DNA of 64,000 nucleotides. Source: Archegozetes longisetosus (Eukaryota > Arthropoda > Arachnida > Sarcoptiformes > Trhypochthoniidae). Both the position numbers and the translations under genes were made by a program. Position 1 is the stretch's first letter. The number at the start of each line of letters is the position of its first letter. The DNA lies in assembly GCA_018873245.2 (NCBI GenBank), contig JAEMBT020000003.1, positions 7,459,843 to 7,523,842 on the forward strand, in the 5' to 3' direction. Under the pieces are notes generated by a model. That model did not search any database. It was not told where the DNA came from and was given only the letters and a program-made list of their open reading frames with translations. This document shows positions 37,901 to 50,251 of this stretch, piece by piece.

Positions 37901-38538
37901 TAAATGATCATATCATTAATATGCAAAGTAATGTTATTCGTGTCTTCTATACATTTTAATGAAATAGTTACCTATCGAAAAATGATTCATTACATCGAGT
38001 AAAATGAATGACCTGTCACAAACTGACAAGTCATGTGAATACAAAATGTTTTAATACTAACATTTCCATCGAAATAAAACTGTTCAGGCCCGATATACGG
38101 TTGAAGTCGAACCTCGTAGTGCTCTGGGATAACACTTGTTGGCAATCGGACGTACGGTTTATTAGTTGATGCATAAGTTGGTGAAATGCTTGTTTCATCT
38201 GTTGGAAGATGTGAACATGAAGAAGAGTTTATCTTACTTTGATTAGTCATCTTATTTTCCATACTTGCATGACTTATACAATTGGGCACAAGTCTTGTAC
38301 TATTATCACAGGCACAAGAATGAAAAGGATTAAAGAATCCAACAATAAAAGCCACGCCAACAATACAAGCGATTGCGATAAGTAAGAGAAAAAATATGAC
38401 CCAAGTTTTTATGAAAAATCCCGTTTTGCTCGATTCGATTTGTGTTTCAGGTGACTTAAACACATTTCTATGATTAGCCACAGTTGCACTTAGATCCATA
38501 TCTAACTTTTCTCTGCTGGAAGCATTCAAAAAGCTCAT
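25921..38538 (-). CDS. Membrane M1-family zinc aminopeptidase (aminopeptidase N/A type)
   Basis: A type II membrane ectopeptidase removing N-terminal residues from peptides. Sixteen exons: 38062-38538, 37682-37971, 32459-32614, 31628-31733, 31277-31396, 31071-31205, 30941-31004, 30793-30862, 30199-30333, 29650-29715, 29239-29566, 28714-29060, 28084-28289, 27709-28020, 27569-27650 and 25921-26082; 1018 aa. A transmembrane helix lies at residues 43-70. The start of the catalytic ectodomain is [18 protein letters not shown]. Motifs are FPCFDEP, GAMEN (394-398), HELAH (430-434) and the third zinc ligand Glu in WLNEGF (453), exactly HEXXH-18-E. The ERAP1-like helical C-terminus has GYYRVNYD and ends IEIWLKERR. 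An A4 run at 31331-31334 needs one more A (GPKMLKCF). The ATG at 38538 is chosen; the frame upstream offers only TTG. Confidence 0.93.
26083..27568 (-). other. Aminopeptidase last intron (1.5 kb)
   Basis: AT-rich sequence between the last two coding exons. The ORF at 26400-26630 has no support. No repeat or RNA was recognised. Confidence 0.5.
31915..32390. repeat. Inverted-repeat region with interstitial TTAGG arrays
   Basis: Four perfect TTAGG units lie at 32216-32235 and two at 31934-31943, both preceded by CTAG, with CCTAA units in the opposite sense near 31965. GATGTAGGGTTTGGGTA at about 32100 is repeated inverted at about 32310-32330. TAGCGYGCTA also occurs in both arms, so an imperfect hairpin with arms of about 100 bp surrounds the larger array. 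The region lies in the intron between aminopeptidase exons 3 and 4. TTAGG is the arthropod telomere unit. Confidence 0.6.
32615..37681 (-). other. Aminopeptidase intron 2 (5.1 kb)
   Basis: The largest intron of the gene, between the N-terminal domain exons. It is AT-rich with only short, motif-free ORFs on both strands (for example 36074-36301 and 37146-37331), and no transposon or RNA gene that I can recognise. Confidence 0.55.
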
Positions 38539-41500
38539 ATTCTTTGGCTGAGAACAGTTCAAATGAGACGAATTTGAAATAACAAGATCACAAGCGCACG
38601 CCTACTTCTTCTTAGGATCGATATACCGCCTTAGATTATAAGATTTGCCACTTCAATTCCGCCTTCACTTATAAATTACTTATTTAAGTCATTTCTCAGT
38701 TACTTTTTAGGTAACAGCTTAACCACCAGTTCTCAATCCAGTCACTATCGCGTTTGCATAGATTCTCACTTTTCTCGTTAATGAATAAAAGTATCAACAG
38801 TTGTGCTGTCAATTTGTGCAGCTCCAGGCAATCACTTTCACTTCTAGTATAACTCTCCAGCTCTATGCAAATTGGATAACAAGCATTTTGCATTAGTACT
38901 GCCTCTACAAGCTATGTGTTCACATTATAATAATTGTGTACTTTAGAACTGGCTTTTAGAATATAATTTACTCAATTCTGTTATATGCCCTTTTGATCTA
39001 CTATTTTAAACAGTCTAATGTGTTATGAACACATGATTTATTATTCTGAATGAAGATAAACTTGAATAAATTGTAATTATAATCGATGGCTCTCATATTA
39101 ATACATTAAAAATAATAAAAACACAGGATAGAAAAAAGTTTAGTTAAAAAGATATGTGACGCTAAAAGCCTTATGGAAAGTAGCAATAACCATTTGGAAA
39201 AACGCTCAACTACACTTTATCCTCAACTCTACTCTACTTTCACGATTACTCCGCTAAATGAAGCATGTCTTCGAATAGCAGTACATCTTTCTCTTCACTC
39301 ATCTTCTCTACATCTAAGCTTATGTTCCATTTTCTTAAGTTTGCTTTAGCTCTTAGAGTAATTACTATTAATTGAAATCTTAATCTGTATTTCATGAATC
39401 ATTTTATTTTTGCTTTTCTTTCAAAATTTATATGATTAGCCCAAGTCATATACAGTTAAACCTGTCAATCTTGAACATGTAGTTAACCCCTTTTTAAAAT
39501 AAGAACAAAAATAAGCCTTGATTTCGTATGAGTTTATTTGTATCTTTTTGAAAAAGGACTTAACTTGATGTCTACCTCAAAGACAAGTTTCACTGTAAGT
39601 GCTAAGCTATCATAGGTTAAATGTTTTCATTTAGCGCTAGTCATTCGTGATTAAAGCGTGTAAACTATGAATACATTTTTCCTAAACATTACTTCAACAC
39701 ATAAACTGATCAAATTTTTGCTTCAATTTTGATCCAATTGAACAAACTGAACTATAAACTGAAGACTAGAATTTGTTTTGTAATTTTGAGTTAAAATATT
39801 GTTAAATTTTTTAAACTAACATCTTGAAAAGTTGAATTTTACATTTGAATTGATTATAAAATCATTGATTTGGTATCTATATATTTATGGACTCGTTCCA
39901 AAAACACTCACCTGATAATTATAAATATTTAATTCAAAAATAAGTTATATTGCGTTAATCTTTTTTGCAAAATTATGATAACATGAATAAATTCATTGCC
40001 AAAGTCTAATGCTGTCACGATTATTGATGGAAAATTTAATGATTGTTTAACTTGATTTCTGGAAATAAAAAACTAGACAGTATAGTCGAAAATCTGGGTA
40101 AATCCACTTTTAATTTTTCAATCAAGTCAGATAATTCTATTCATGTTTTATTCTATACTCAGAAATTAGCAAATCTTCACTTAATCCACAAATGAATACA
40201 CGGAAACAACATCAAAATGAGTATTTTTTAGATCCCTAATATCGAAGATCGTGTTTATGAAAAACTAAAACTTTTTGACATTTTGACATTTGCCTAACAT
40301 AAAAACAACTTGTCAAATAATGAGATAAGTTCTGATTTCCAAAACTCATTTGAAAGCTTATGAAAACTGAGCTCAACACTTGGTATCGTTTTTCTATGGA
40401 TTGCAAGTTTAGCTATTCATAGGTTTTAGACCAGAGGTTACCAAAATGTTTTCTTCAAAGCCCGCTAAAGGCCTGGAAAAGAACTGCAAACCATTTTTTG
40501 GAACGATTCTATGTTAAGTATCATATAATTTTGAAATGATAGCCAATACTGTTGGGTTTGCTAGGCAGTCCTTGAGAAATGGAAATCCTTCCAAATGAAT
40601 TTCACGTTTTGCTTAGATAATTATCATTTAGGCTGGAGAATGATAACCAAAACATTATCTATTCAATCAACTTAAAACATCCTATTCACTGTAAACATAA
40701 TTTTCGCATTTTTTTAACTAAGCAGTCAAATATTAATAAACTGAACTAATATAAACACTTGGAAGCTCGATTCACTGTTTATAGTGTTTTTAAAACATTC
40801 TGAGGGTCTTAACAAACATTTGCCAGTTCATCTTTGGGTAACGATCCATCATTTGAGAACCTCTGGTTTAGATAAAGTTTAGATGACCGAATTTCAACAT
40901 AGCTAAATAATAAGCAATATTCATGAGAGTGCATAAATGGATTGAAGTTCATCAGTAATAATTCAATGAATAAATCAAATTTAACATTTTTCGAAAACTT
41001 TGCCAATTTACTAACTTTGAAAAGTTTATTTCCTAGTTTTGCACTGAATATTCATTATTGCCTATGCCTCAGTTTTCAGAGGGTTGGATACAAATGACAA
41101 ACAAATCATGTGTTTAATCTTATTTCGAGAAATTCAAATTTGGTTATGAACTAAAATTAACTTTGATGACTTGTAAATTATACGAAACAATAATATAGGT
41201 TTCGGTAAAGGGAACAGCTATTGATGTATAAGTCGTGAACGCCTAAATTGTAGTAAATTGTCGCTTAATTGTCGAATTGGGATAGGCGCGCACAACTTAA
41301 GAACACTTGTGATAATCATCACTGAAGATCTGCAAATTAGATTATTAACAGTAAAAGGTTGAAAGTGAAATTATGCTATTCATGTTGATCTGATAAGTAC
41401 TTTGTCAGGATTCTTCATAAGAAATTACTGATTTTTTTAATTTAGAATATATTTGATGGATGAGTCCCAAAGTTTTATGGAATTTATCTTCACATTCATA

Positions 41501-43110
41501 AGAATTACAACTATCGCCCTCACACTAACCACTTTCAAATCCAAAATATTATTCAACAAGATTACGTTTTGAGGGAGTGCAATCAGTTAAATTTAATACC
41601 TGTAGTGAATGGCTATCACAGACAAGATTCACTTGAAACTTTATCGCATAATTATAATGCATATAATTTCTCACAATTGAAGGGGTGCTCTGCAATAAAA
41701 AGGTATCTAATACGCTATAGATATTAAGAGATACTTTTCTATTGTAGAAGACCCTGAGATTGTGAAAGTATTTCCAATTTTAAAAAGATTTTCTACTTTT
41801 AGATACCAATCAAATTGGGCAAAATATTTAGATGATTTGAATTAATGTCCTAATGAAGTTTTTATAAGTCAAGTGTGAAAAGCATGATCTAATTTGCCAA
41901 ACCCATTAATTATTTGGTGAATCTGACAAACACACAATAGGTTTAATTAAGACTTCAGTTAAGTCATTGCAAAAACAGGATAAAAATAACGCTTTATATT
42001 CATTTATAATTTAGAAATATTGAGTTATAAGAGAAAATTGTTTTGTCACACGATCATAGAAAATAAAATGGAATGACTATAAGCTTTTAAATAAATTCAT
42101 AAATTTTAACAATAAATTAATTGAATTGCAGATTAGAGCTAAATGATCAATGCCTTCAGTTTTAATACTAAACTTTATAATTTACATAAAACTACGTGCT
42201 TTTCTAACAGCTCTTGTGATTTAGCCCAATTTGTGATAACTAGACTTTTAGATTGATCCGCCCGACTCGAAAGAATACTCTCTTTTAAAACTTTCTGTCT
42301 TGAATAAGTTAGGATTTTGAAAATTTTCATCTCGATATACGATTTTTAAACCCTCTAATGTATTTAATTCTATAAATACAATTGTTAGTCTCATTTCCAA
42401 AGAAATAGGGATTAAATTGAATTAAATTTCTAGGTGATTCAGATTAAATTGAAGAAAAATGTCTGGCTGATGTCCAAATAAACTATCACAATTTGGCTTC
42501 AGTGTGGGATGTCAGGTAACCTTGTTGTAAACGAAACTTATGTGTGAGATAAGTTTAGGCTAGCTGTGCCTCTATTAGCATTTACTAACCTTAACCTGAA
42601 CAACTCAAACCTTAAACTCAACTTAAGCATGGGCATGATGTTCTACTATAAAGCCAATTTTTTTTACAAAAATCATGGCTCTTATTACCAGTATGAACTG
42701 AACACAAGTAAATTTGAATCGAAATTATGAGAATCATTCATGTTAACTTATTTTTGAAATTTGTCACACGAAACAATTTAAAAATGAAATTCAATGATCA
42801 CTGTTTAAATGAAGCGCTCAATCGATAAATAAAGTGTTAGCTAAAGCAGAGCCTTGTGCTTGCAATGCATTCAATATTGTATTAAGTTGTATGTCGTGTC
42901 ACTCTCTCATTGAATGCTCTCTATTAGTGTTGAGCATAAGACAACAAAACCGGCTATAATTAGGTTCAATATTATTTTTCAATTCAATTCTCATTCTATC
43001 CATTCTTAGTATTCTATTTTATTTAACATTAGTTCTAATATCAAATTAGTTATCAATTGTATTACTGGTAGTATTTAATTGCAATTAAGCTAAAAACAAT
43101 CAGAAACAAA
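38539..43110. other. 4.6 kb intergenic region between divergent aminopeptidase and SEC11
   Basis: No supported gene. The ORFs at 38696-38893 and 40809-41006 lack motifs and splice context. One palindromic repeat copy lies at about 41672-41768 (listed separately). Aminopeptidase 5' UTR exons could lie here unseen. Confidence 0.55.
41672..41768. repeat. Palindromic repeat, copy 1
   Basis: Two arms of roughly 45 bp are imperfect reverse complements: CTCACAATT...GGTATCT on the left and its inverse AGATAC...GAGATTGTG on the right. A related palindrome lies at about 48170-48245, sharing CTATAGA, AGAGATRC and TTTCTAYTG. The size and structure fit a very short MITE family. Confidence 0.5.
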
Positions 43111-44000
43111 ATGTTGGACTCATTAGGTTTTGGAGATTTGACCAAAATGTCTAAAAGACAGGTCAGTCTTGAGACATGATTGTATTTGAATGATTATTAA
43201 CTCAATTATGATTAATTGGTTATTGAAACAGTTATTATATCAAGTGCTCAACTTCGGAATGATTGTGTCATCAGCACTGATGATATGGAAGGGGCTTATG
43301 GTTGTCACTGGAAGTGAATCACCAATTGTTGTCGTTCTCAGGTCTATATAATGACTCTTTAGCTCATTTTTGTTTGATTTGATTCGATTTATTGAATAAC
43401 TAACTAATTGATACCAATAGTGGAAGTATGGAACCAGCCTTTCATAGGGGAGACCTTTTATTCCTGACCAACTATAAAGAAGATCCCATCAGAGTCGGAG
43501 ATATTGTTGTCTTTAAAGTTGAAGGCCGTGATATTCCTATCGTTCACAGAGTTCTTAAACTCCATGAAAAGTATCAGAAACAAGCACTTAAACTAATCTT
43601 TTGTTATACTTAAAGGTTTCAATTTAAATATTTCAGAGAAGACGGATCTGTGAAGATATTAACCAAAGGAGACAACAATTCAGTTGATGACAGAGGACTA
43701 TACGCACCCGGACAGCTTTGGCTTCAGAAAAAAGATATTGTTGGCAGAGCTCGAGGGTATCAAATTTTCCAACAAATATCAAATCCATAGTTTCATCACT
43801 TGTATTGACTTTTTTCTTAATTTGTTCCAGTTTTGTTCCCCATGTTGGTATTGTCACCATTTTAATGAATGATTATCCAAAGTTTAAGGTACTTTAAGTT
43901 ATTTTAGCCTCGCATTCAATCTAATAGTGATATTTATCTGAATATCTAGATCGCGGTTCTTAGTTGTCTCGGATTATTTGTTTTGGTACATCGAGAATGA
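43111..44000 (+). CDS. Signal peptidase complex catalytic subunit SEC11
   Basis: SEC11 is the serine protease of the ER signal peptidase complex. Exons 43111-43161, 43232-43341, 43421-43570, 43637-43756, 43831-43888 and 43950-44000 all keep frame and give 179 aa. A single N-terminal membrane helix lies around residues 20-45 ([20 protein letters not shown]). The catalytic Ser is in [16 protein letters not shown] and the catalytic His in [27 protein letters not shown] and [13 protein letters not shown] are the conserved C-terminal boxes. The tail [19 protein letters not shown] is the amphipathic/hydrophobic segment lining the complex. SEC11A versus SEC11C does not apply outside vertebrates. Confidence 0.97.
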
Positions 44001-44922
44001 TAGCCAACTAATGTGTCCGCTAGCACAGCAAATCAAACAATAATTGAAATATATATTATTATATATACATTATATATAAATATATTAATACATTTTTCAT
44101 ATGGATCATTCCTGAGTGTTTTTTTTAAATTATTTCAGTCATAAGTCTGGTAGTTCTTGTTGAAGCCTTTTCTCAAATTTATTCAAATGTTTTTCTATGA
44201 CTTGACCTTTATACTATAAGCTTTTCAATCATAAGTTTACAATTACTTAGCTTCTTATTACACAAATAATTTGCAAAAGTAAATGTTCTTTTGATCTGTG
44301 CAGTAAAAATGTTTCTCAAAATAATATAGAAGAGAATAATGTTTTAGGTTAACTTTGATAAAGTTAGACTAAGGCTTGGTTTTTCGTACTAAACTATCTC
44401 AAGAAATTAGTTTTCTTTTTTCTGATACACAGAAGCAATCAAAGAATTACAGTCAGAAAATTTGAAAGCAGTCTAAAAATGACTTATTTAGAGATTAATA
44501 AAACTTAATGATCGGTAGTAATGATGACAACTTCAACAAGTATAAATCTAACACAAAAATCTGAAATTTTCAGAATGAAAATAAAATCAAATTGACAAAT
44601 AACTTAATAGTACTGATTTGGAGAATTGACTTTTAAATTTTAAAGTGACTCAATTTAATTAACTAAGTATGATAACGATTTTGTGTTAGAAAGAAATTGA
44701 AGTAAAGGGATTGAAACTTACAATTAGAGAAAGATTTAATAAAAGCGAGAAGCACGCCATCTAAGAGCCAAACAATAGGTTGGGAGATAAGTTTCAATAA
44801 TATGTAATATTTACATAATTAGTACAAAAAACATAAATAATTTGTGGCATAATTTGTATAGAATTAAACGAAGTAATGATAGGAAAAGCAATAAAATTTA
44901 AAAGGCATTGATTGACGAGTAA

Positions 44923-45585
44923 ATGAATAAAATGTTTGGCACATATTCTCGAACCCCTTCCACTGGTTCAATAGATATGATATCATCGCAATCTTCAGCA
45001 CAAAATACAGACTGTTCGTTGACAACGGACGATGAGGACAGCGACCACAAGTCGACGATGAGCTATAAAGAGCGAAGACGTGAAGCACATACTCAGGCGG
45101 AACAGAAGAGAAGAGATGCAATTAAGAAGGGCTACGAAGACTTACAACATTTAGTGCCTACATGTCAACAACAGGACAGTGTCAGCAGTTATAAGTTGAG
45201 TAAAGCCACTATTCTTCAGAGATCTATCGATTATATTCAATATCTTCAGCAACAGAAGAAGAAACAGGAGGAAGAGTTGCAGTCTTTGCGCAAAGAAGTG
45301 GTTGCCCTCCAGATCATGAAGGCCAACTACGAGCAGATCGTCAAACACCATCAACAGACACAGCCCGGACTGGCTTCCAATCAGATCTCAGATGAGATCA
45401 AGTTTGAAGTATTTCAAGCCATTTGCGACAGCCTTTTCCGCACATTCGACAGTTCGGTTGAAGTGAATAACTTTTCCCAATTGTCTGCCTGTACTTTCAG
45501 TTGGCTCGAAGAACACTGTAAGCCACAAACCCTCAAAGAGATGGTCTTTGAGATATTAAACCAACTGAAGAGCCAACTGTCATGA
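44923..45585 (+). CDS. MLX: Max-like protein X (MLX), bHLH-leucine zipper factor
   Basis: MLX is the obligate partner of Mondo/ChREBP and of MAD-family repressors, controlling glucose-responsive genes at E-boxes. A single 220-residue exon has a TAA directly before the ATG. After a Ser-rich N-terminus the basic region is KERRREAHTQAEQKRRDAIK (residues 49-68), with the H-E-R-type contacts represented by His-56, Glu-60 and Arg-63/64. The helix-loop-helix runs to about 112 (LQHLVPTCQQQD loop, LSKATILQRSIDYI helix 2). A leucine zipper with QQQKKKQEEELQSLRKEV follows. The C-terminal DCD domain (IKFEVFQAICDSLFRTFDSS, FSWLEEHCKPQTL) is specific to MLX/Mondo. Intronless here; no frame break. Confidence 0.95.
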   Translation: MNKMFGTYSRTPSTGSIDMISSQSSAQNTDCSLTTDDEDSDHKSTMSYKERRREAHTQAEQKRRDAIKKGYEDLQHLVPTCQQQDSVSSYKLSKATILQRSIDYIQYLQQQKKKQEEELQSLRKEVVALQIMKANYEQIVKHHQQTQPGLASNQISDEIKFEVFQAICDSLFRTFDSSVEVNNFSQLSACTFSWLEEHCKPQTLKEMVFEILNQLKSQLS

Positions 45586-46871
45586 TATCCAAATCGATAT
45601 ACAATATAATACATTATCTATGTTTGTGAGTCTTTGGTTTTTACATAAATGAATTTTTATGCATATAATATTACAGTGAGCTCACATCTATTTCTAATTT
45701 ACTAAAACTAAACTTCAAATTGACACATAAATCATTCTCAACTTCTACTCTAATCATATTTGGATGTAGTTAGATGTAATTTTCAGTTGATATGTGCCAC
45801 AGATATGTTTATTTATGTTTAAATGGTCTAAAATTTATAAAATGTTAATGTTTTGTTTTGTTAATCACCCAATTGTATATTTAGTTAACAGCCAATGAAG
45901 TTGCGAATTTAACTCAATTCCATTCATAAAAATAGTTCGTTTTCAAAAGAGTTTGATATCAAATTCAAATGTATTGTTCATTGAGATTGTGCTCGATTGC
46001 ATTCATGCAGTAATAGTTGTTTTTAGTGATAAAATTTGTTTTATAAATTGTAGATTCACACCTCTTGCTTGTCAATTTAGATTTGTTACAAATAATGTAA
46101 TGTGCAATCATTGTTATTGAATGAGTAAAACTTTATCATAATCAGTTAATTACAGTTATAAAACTTTATATTAAAGTTATATGGCCTTTCATTGAAAACT
46201 TTTGATACTCAATGATATGTCGCTAAATAAAGTTTGGTAACTTTTCAGTGGGCGAATGTGAGTTTTAGAGATTGTAGTCGTTTGGATAATTGTATTTGTT
46301 TCTAACAGATTAACTTAATGTTCTCAAAGATCAAAACGCCTTCACTTCTGAAACTTTTTTCTTTATCATTACTTATATAAGAGTATGAGTTGACTTTTAT
46401 TCAAAAAATTTGTTAAATTTATATTGTTTCGATAACTGAATATTAGCAACTGAATATTAGCAACTATATCAATCAATATTTCGATATCATATCAGTACAT
46501 GTAAAATTTTGAGCAAGTCATCACTTTATGTGTAGCTAATCGATTTGCCCTTCAAAACAAAACACGCTCGTAATTCTTGCTAGAAGTTTCTACTAGAATT
46601 TGATTGCATGCCTATTGCTCTTATACTATCCTCGAAAGCCACTTTTGAAAGTATGTGTCATAACAGATTCGTAACAGATTCGTAACAGATTCTGCAAAGT
46701 TTATTGCACCTCTATTAAATTGAAAAACAACTGAAATTTGATACTTCTACGAATTGTCATCCAACTGTTGAATTTTTTAATAAAGAATTTGAAGACAAAT
46801 GGTTTTTGGATACTCAATCTGATAACTGGATTTCGGAAGCAACTCTTTTGTTGTGTCTTCTTTAAAAGTAA
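45586..46871. other. MLX 3' flank with two short tandem repeats
   Basis: AT-rich, no gene. A 16 bp unit (ACTGAATATTAGCAAC) is repeated at 46434-46466. An 11 bp unit (GTAACAGATTC) is present three times at 46659-46693. Confidence 0.6.
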
Positions 46872-47159
46872 ATGAATATAAGAAAATCATTTTTGCTCGT
46901 GCTATTTCTGTGCATCATTTCATCGAAAAAGGCTATCGATGAAAATCGAACTCTAAGCAACTTTAATGTAAGTTTACCTTTAACCTTAATCAATAAGAAC
47001 ATTGAAAGCAATAAAAAACAAATAGCAAACATAACTAAAAGTATCTTCTGTAAGATAATCGAAAATTTTGAAAATCATCTCGTTCAAAGTGAATCTGTGA
47101 ATCTAGAAGATTTACATTTATTGGTGGGTCACAATCACTTGACTGACATGTACATTTGA
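46872..47159 (+). CDS. Candidate small secreted protein (doubtful)
   Basis: The 95-codon ORF starts at a true ATG with a good signal-peptide shape: MNIRKS, then FLLVLFLCIIS, then a polar region with a possible cleavage after about residue 21. The mature part is Asn/Lys/Leu-rich with one Cys and two N-x-S/T sites. A possible donor (GGTCAC) near 47126 could make it the first exon of a longer gene, but I found no matching downstream exon. No family is recognised. Chance is a real alternative in this AT-rich DNA. Confidence 0.3.
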   Translation: MNIRKSFLLVLFLCIISSKKAIDENRTLSNFNVSLPLTLINKNIESNKKQIANITKSIFCKIIENFENHLVQSESVNLEDLHLLVGHNHLTDMYI

Positions 47160-48318
47160 TAAGCACTCAAATTACCGACATGTAATCAGTCTATAGTGAC
47201 GTCCAACCATTTATACAAATATTCTATGTACGGAGAGCCTAATAAGTTTGATAATATGAGTTTTATGAGTTGATAGTTAAAATCAATTGATGGCTAATAT
47301 TTGTTTCTAAGCGTGAAAATCGAAAATTTCCCGTAACCCATTACTCATAATATTTTTTCCTTTAAACAAGGTTGCAATTTTAATTTTAATGAGTTTTTAT
47401 AAATTCAACCTGTCTGTCAAATGTACCTCGACCAAACGTACCTGTTGGTAAAATGAGTGTCCACCAAGAGTACCTGTCTGTTAGATGAGTATCAGTAAAT
47501 TGATTGTCAGTCAAACGTGTCAAACCCTTTACTAGTTTAAGTTTGAATTCTAGTTTGACTACAGTAGTGAAACTTTAAAACTTTTGATTTGAATTAATTA
47601 AAAGTTAAAGTTTCAGTCAATTATATGCTTTAACTTGTAATTGGGCTTCATTAGTGTTTTTATACAGTATTTTGTTTAACTTGAAAATTGAATTTGGCAA
47701 AACTTCATATCTAACAAGAGATTGAGAAAATTTTTAATTAGTATTGTTACCTTGACTAATTTCTGACGCAACAATTTATAAGTTTTCTCATTCCAAGTTA
47801 TAAAGTCAAATATTTGAGTTTACCTTTCGATAGAGATAATATTAACGATGATCTAATCTATTTGTCTCATTAAACACTAATTGTCAAGTGAGTCAACAAT
47901 AAGTAAGCTTTTATGGATTCGAAATTATTTTGAAAAATCACAATCCTATTTTGGCCAGTTTAGGCACTCTGAAAAGTTAGTAATCGAAAAGTTGCATCAG
48001 CCGCGTCAGTTGCATTATTCACTATTTTAAAATAGGAAAAATCAATACTTTATGCTTGAACATCTAGTTGCAGATATACTTAGTCTCAATTATTCAGGGA
48101 AAATAATTGTTAAAATTACTATTCAAATATTGAGTAATAGCGAATCAAAGTGAAAATGAAGTATGCAGTGCAATAGACAAGTTTCTAGTATACTATAGAG
48201 ACCAAGAGATGCCTTTCTACTGCAGAGTACTCTCCAATTACTTATGCATTGTTTGATAATGAATCTCTAGAACTCAAGGCTAACGAAACCAACTGATCTT
48301 TTACTGTGCACACCAGTT
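47160..48318. other. Upstream region of the NAPE-PLD gene
   Basis: AT-rich. A degenerate repeat of the word GTACCT with CTGTCTGT runs through about 47408-47515. A second palindromic repeat copy lies at about 48170-48245. No supported gene. Confidence 0.5.
48170..48245. repeat. Palindromic repeat, copy 2
   Basis: Resembles copy 1 at 41672-41768 in either orientation. Shared words include ACTATAGA, AGAGATGCC or its equivalent, TTTCTACTG and GTACTCT. The copies are diverged, so the family is old. Confidence 0.45.
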
Positions 48319-49880
48319 ATGGCTAATGTCAGCGCTAATATTCAGCTCCAAGAATCTGTCCGAGTTGATGGACGCTTCAAGAACCCCTGGCCCACTTGGA
48401 AATGGCCAACTTTTCTCAATATGATTAAGTTCATGTTTGAAACTAATCACAGTAATTTACCGTCGAAAGAAGAGGTTATATTGCTTACTTATTGATTTAG
48501 TTATTCAGTGCAATGGAGTGTTGATGTTGTCGTTTGAATATACCTTAAATAGTAATTGATTATTAAAAGTCGGAGGACTCGCTTAAGTTTCATTAATAAT
48601 AATGCTAATTGATGTTTACTTTACGATAAGTATCAACAGCAATCAATTGCTATTTTTGGTTATTTACACTATTTAATACAATTCAGACGTCTTTAGAGAC
48701 TTGTCAACATCCGCATTTTTGATTATGTTTCAGAGCACTTTTCTAATCAATTCGGTTATATAACTAACAAATTCTTAAATTTTAGTCCAGGTAAACTATG
48801 ATTGTTTGAGCTTTTGTTGGTTATTTGTTCAGATTGATTGGGAAAAGTATTTTGAAAACTTGTCGATAATTTATATAATCATAAAGAACATGATCAACAA
48901 TTTGTTTCTATAATTGAAAGAATAGAAGAAAATTGGATATAATCTAAAAGAAAAGACAACATCAAACTTATAACTGATCAATAAAATTGATTAATGCAAG
49001 TTTAATTAATAATTTAAGATTTATTGTTGAACAGGAACTCGACGAATCGTTACCTATTTTGAAGCCGGACTTCAATTTTCAATCGAACAAAGCTTCGATA
49101 ACATGGATCGGCCATTCGACTGTTTTAATAAACTTCGATAACATAACTATATTAACAGATCCGATATTCAGTCATAGAGCCTCGTTTACTCAATTGATTG
49201 GTCCGGCCAGATTCAGAAGACCTGCCGTCAAAGTCGACGAATTGCCTCCAATCGATGCAGTGGTTATAAGTCACAACCATTACGATCATTTGGATGTCGG
49301 AAGTGTGAAAGCGCTGAACGCTCGCTTCGGTGATAATTTGTATTGGTTTGTACCCTTAGAATTAGCTGATTGGATGCGCTGTGTCGGCTGCAATAATGTG
49401 ATAGAACTGGATTGGTGGCAACACTCGTGTATACCTAATAAACCTGAAATCAAATTCGTTTTTACTCCAGCTCAACACTGGACTAAACGAGGTCTTAATG
49501 ATGACTGTAAAGTCTTGTGGGGCAGTTGGTCTGTTATCGGACCTAAACATAGATTTTTTTTTGCTGGAGATACGGGATATTGTCCTGTATTCAAGGAGAT
49601 CGGTGAAACTTATGGACCCTTTGATATATCTGCGATACCAATTGGCGCCTACGAGCCGCGATGGTTTATGCGTCCTCAACATGTCGATCCTGAAGAAGCC
49701 GTAGAAATACACAAAGATGTTAAAAGTAAATTTAGTGTTGGTGTGCATTGGGGAACATTCGCGTTAGCTCATGAATATTATTTAGAGCCTCCGATGAGAT
49801 TAAAAACCGCATTACAAGACCAAAAATTAAGTGAAGACGAATTTATAACGTTATCGCATGGAGAAACTAAAATTATATAA
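48319..49880 (+). CDS. NAPEPLD: N-acyl phosphatidylethanolamine phospholipase D (NAPE-PLD)
   Basis: A membrane-associated zinc hydrolase of the metallo-beta-lactamase fold that makes N-acylethanolamines such as anandamide from NAPE. Exons 48319-48474 and 49035-49880 join in phase 0, giving 333 aa. The N-terminus has [10 protein letters not shown], a family hallmark. The second exon has [20 protein letters not shown], the metal-binding [65 protein letters not shown] and [11 protein letters not shown]. All zinc ligands of the family appear present. The N-terminal non-conserved region is short compared with vertebrate enzymes. The frame is intact. It converges with the R3HDM4-like gene (371 bp apart). 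Confidence 0.96.
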
Positions 49881-50251
49881 TTATCTTTTGTTATGCTTCT
49901 CAATATTTTCATAATACCAATACTTAATTGTTATTATAGTTATAGTTTATATAGTTTATGGTTGGCATTGTTTATAGAAAGACTTTTTAATTTAGTTTGC
50001 ATTATACACAAGTAAACTATTAAACTATTTAAAATTACATTAATCCATGGACATCTATACACTGGATAAGTCAATATTTCATTGTATATATTGTGCTCGA
50101 AATGTGAAGACATTATTTTAAAATTTCAAAAATGATTCTCAAGTAAAACAGCGAAATCTAAAATAAGAGGCAGTGTTCACACATTTGTCAACAAATTATA
50201 GTACAATCAGTAAATTAATACATAAGAGTTGAAGACGAATGAGGAATTTGG

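Noticed and set aside
46872..48318. Small secreted ORF as the first exon of NAPE-PLD
   Set aside because: NAPE-PLD has its own ATG exon with the family NPWPTWK motif, and no exon was found linking the two.
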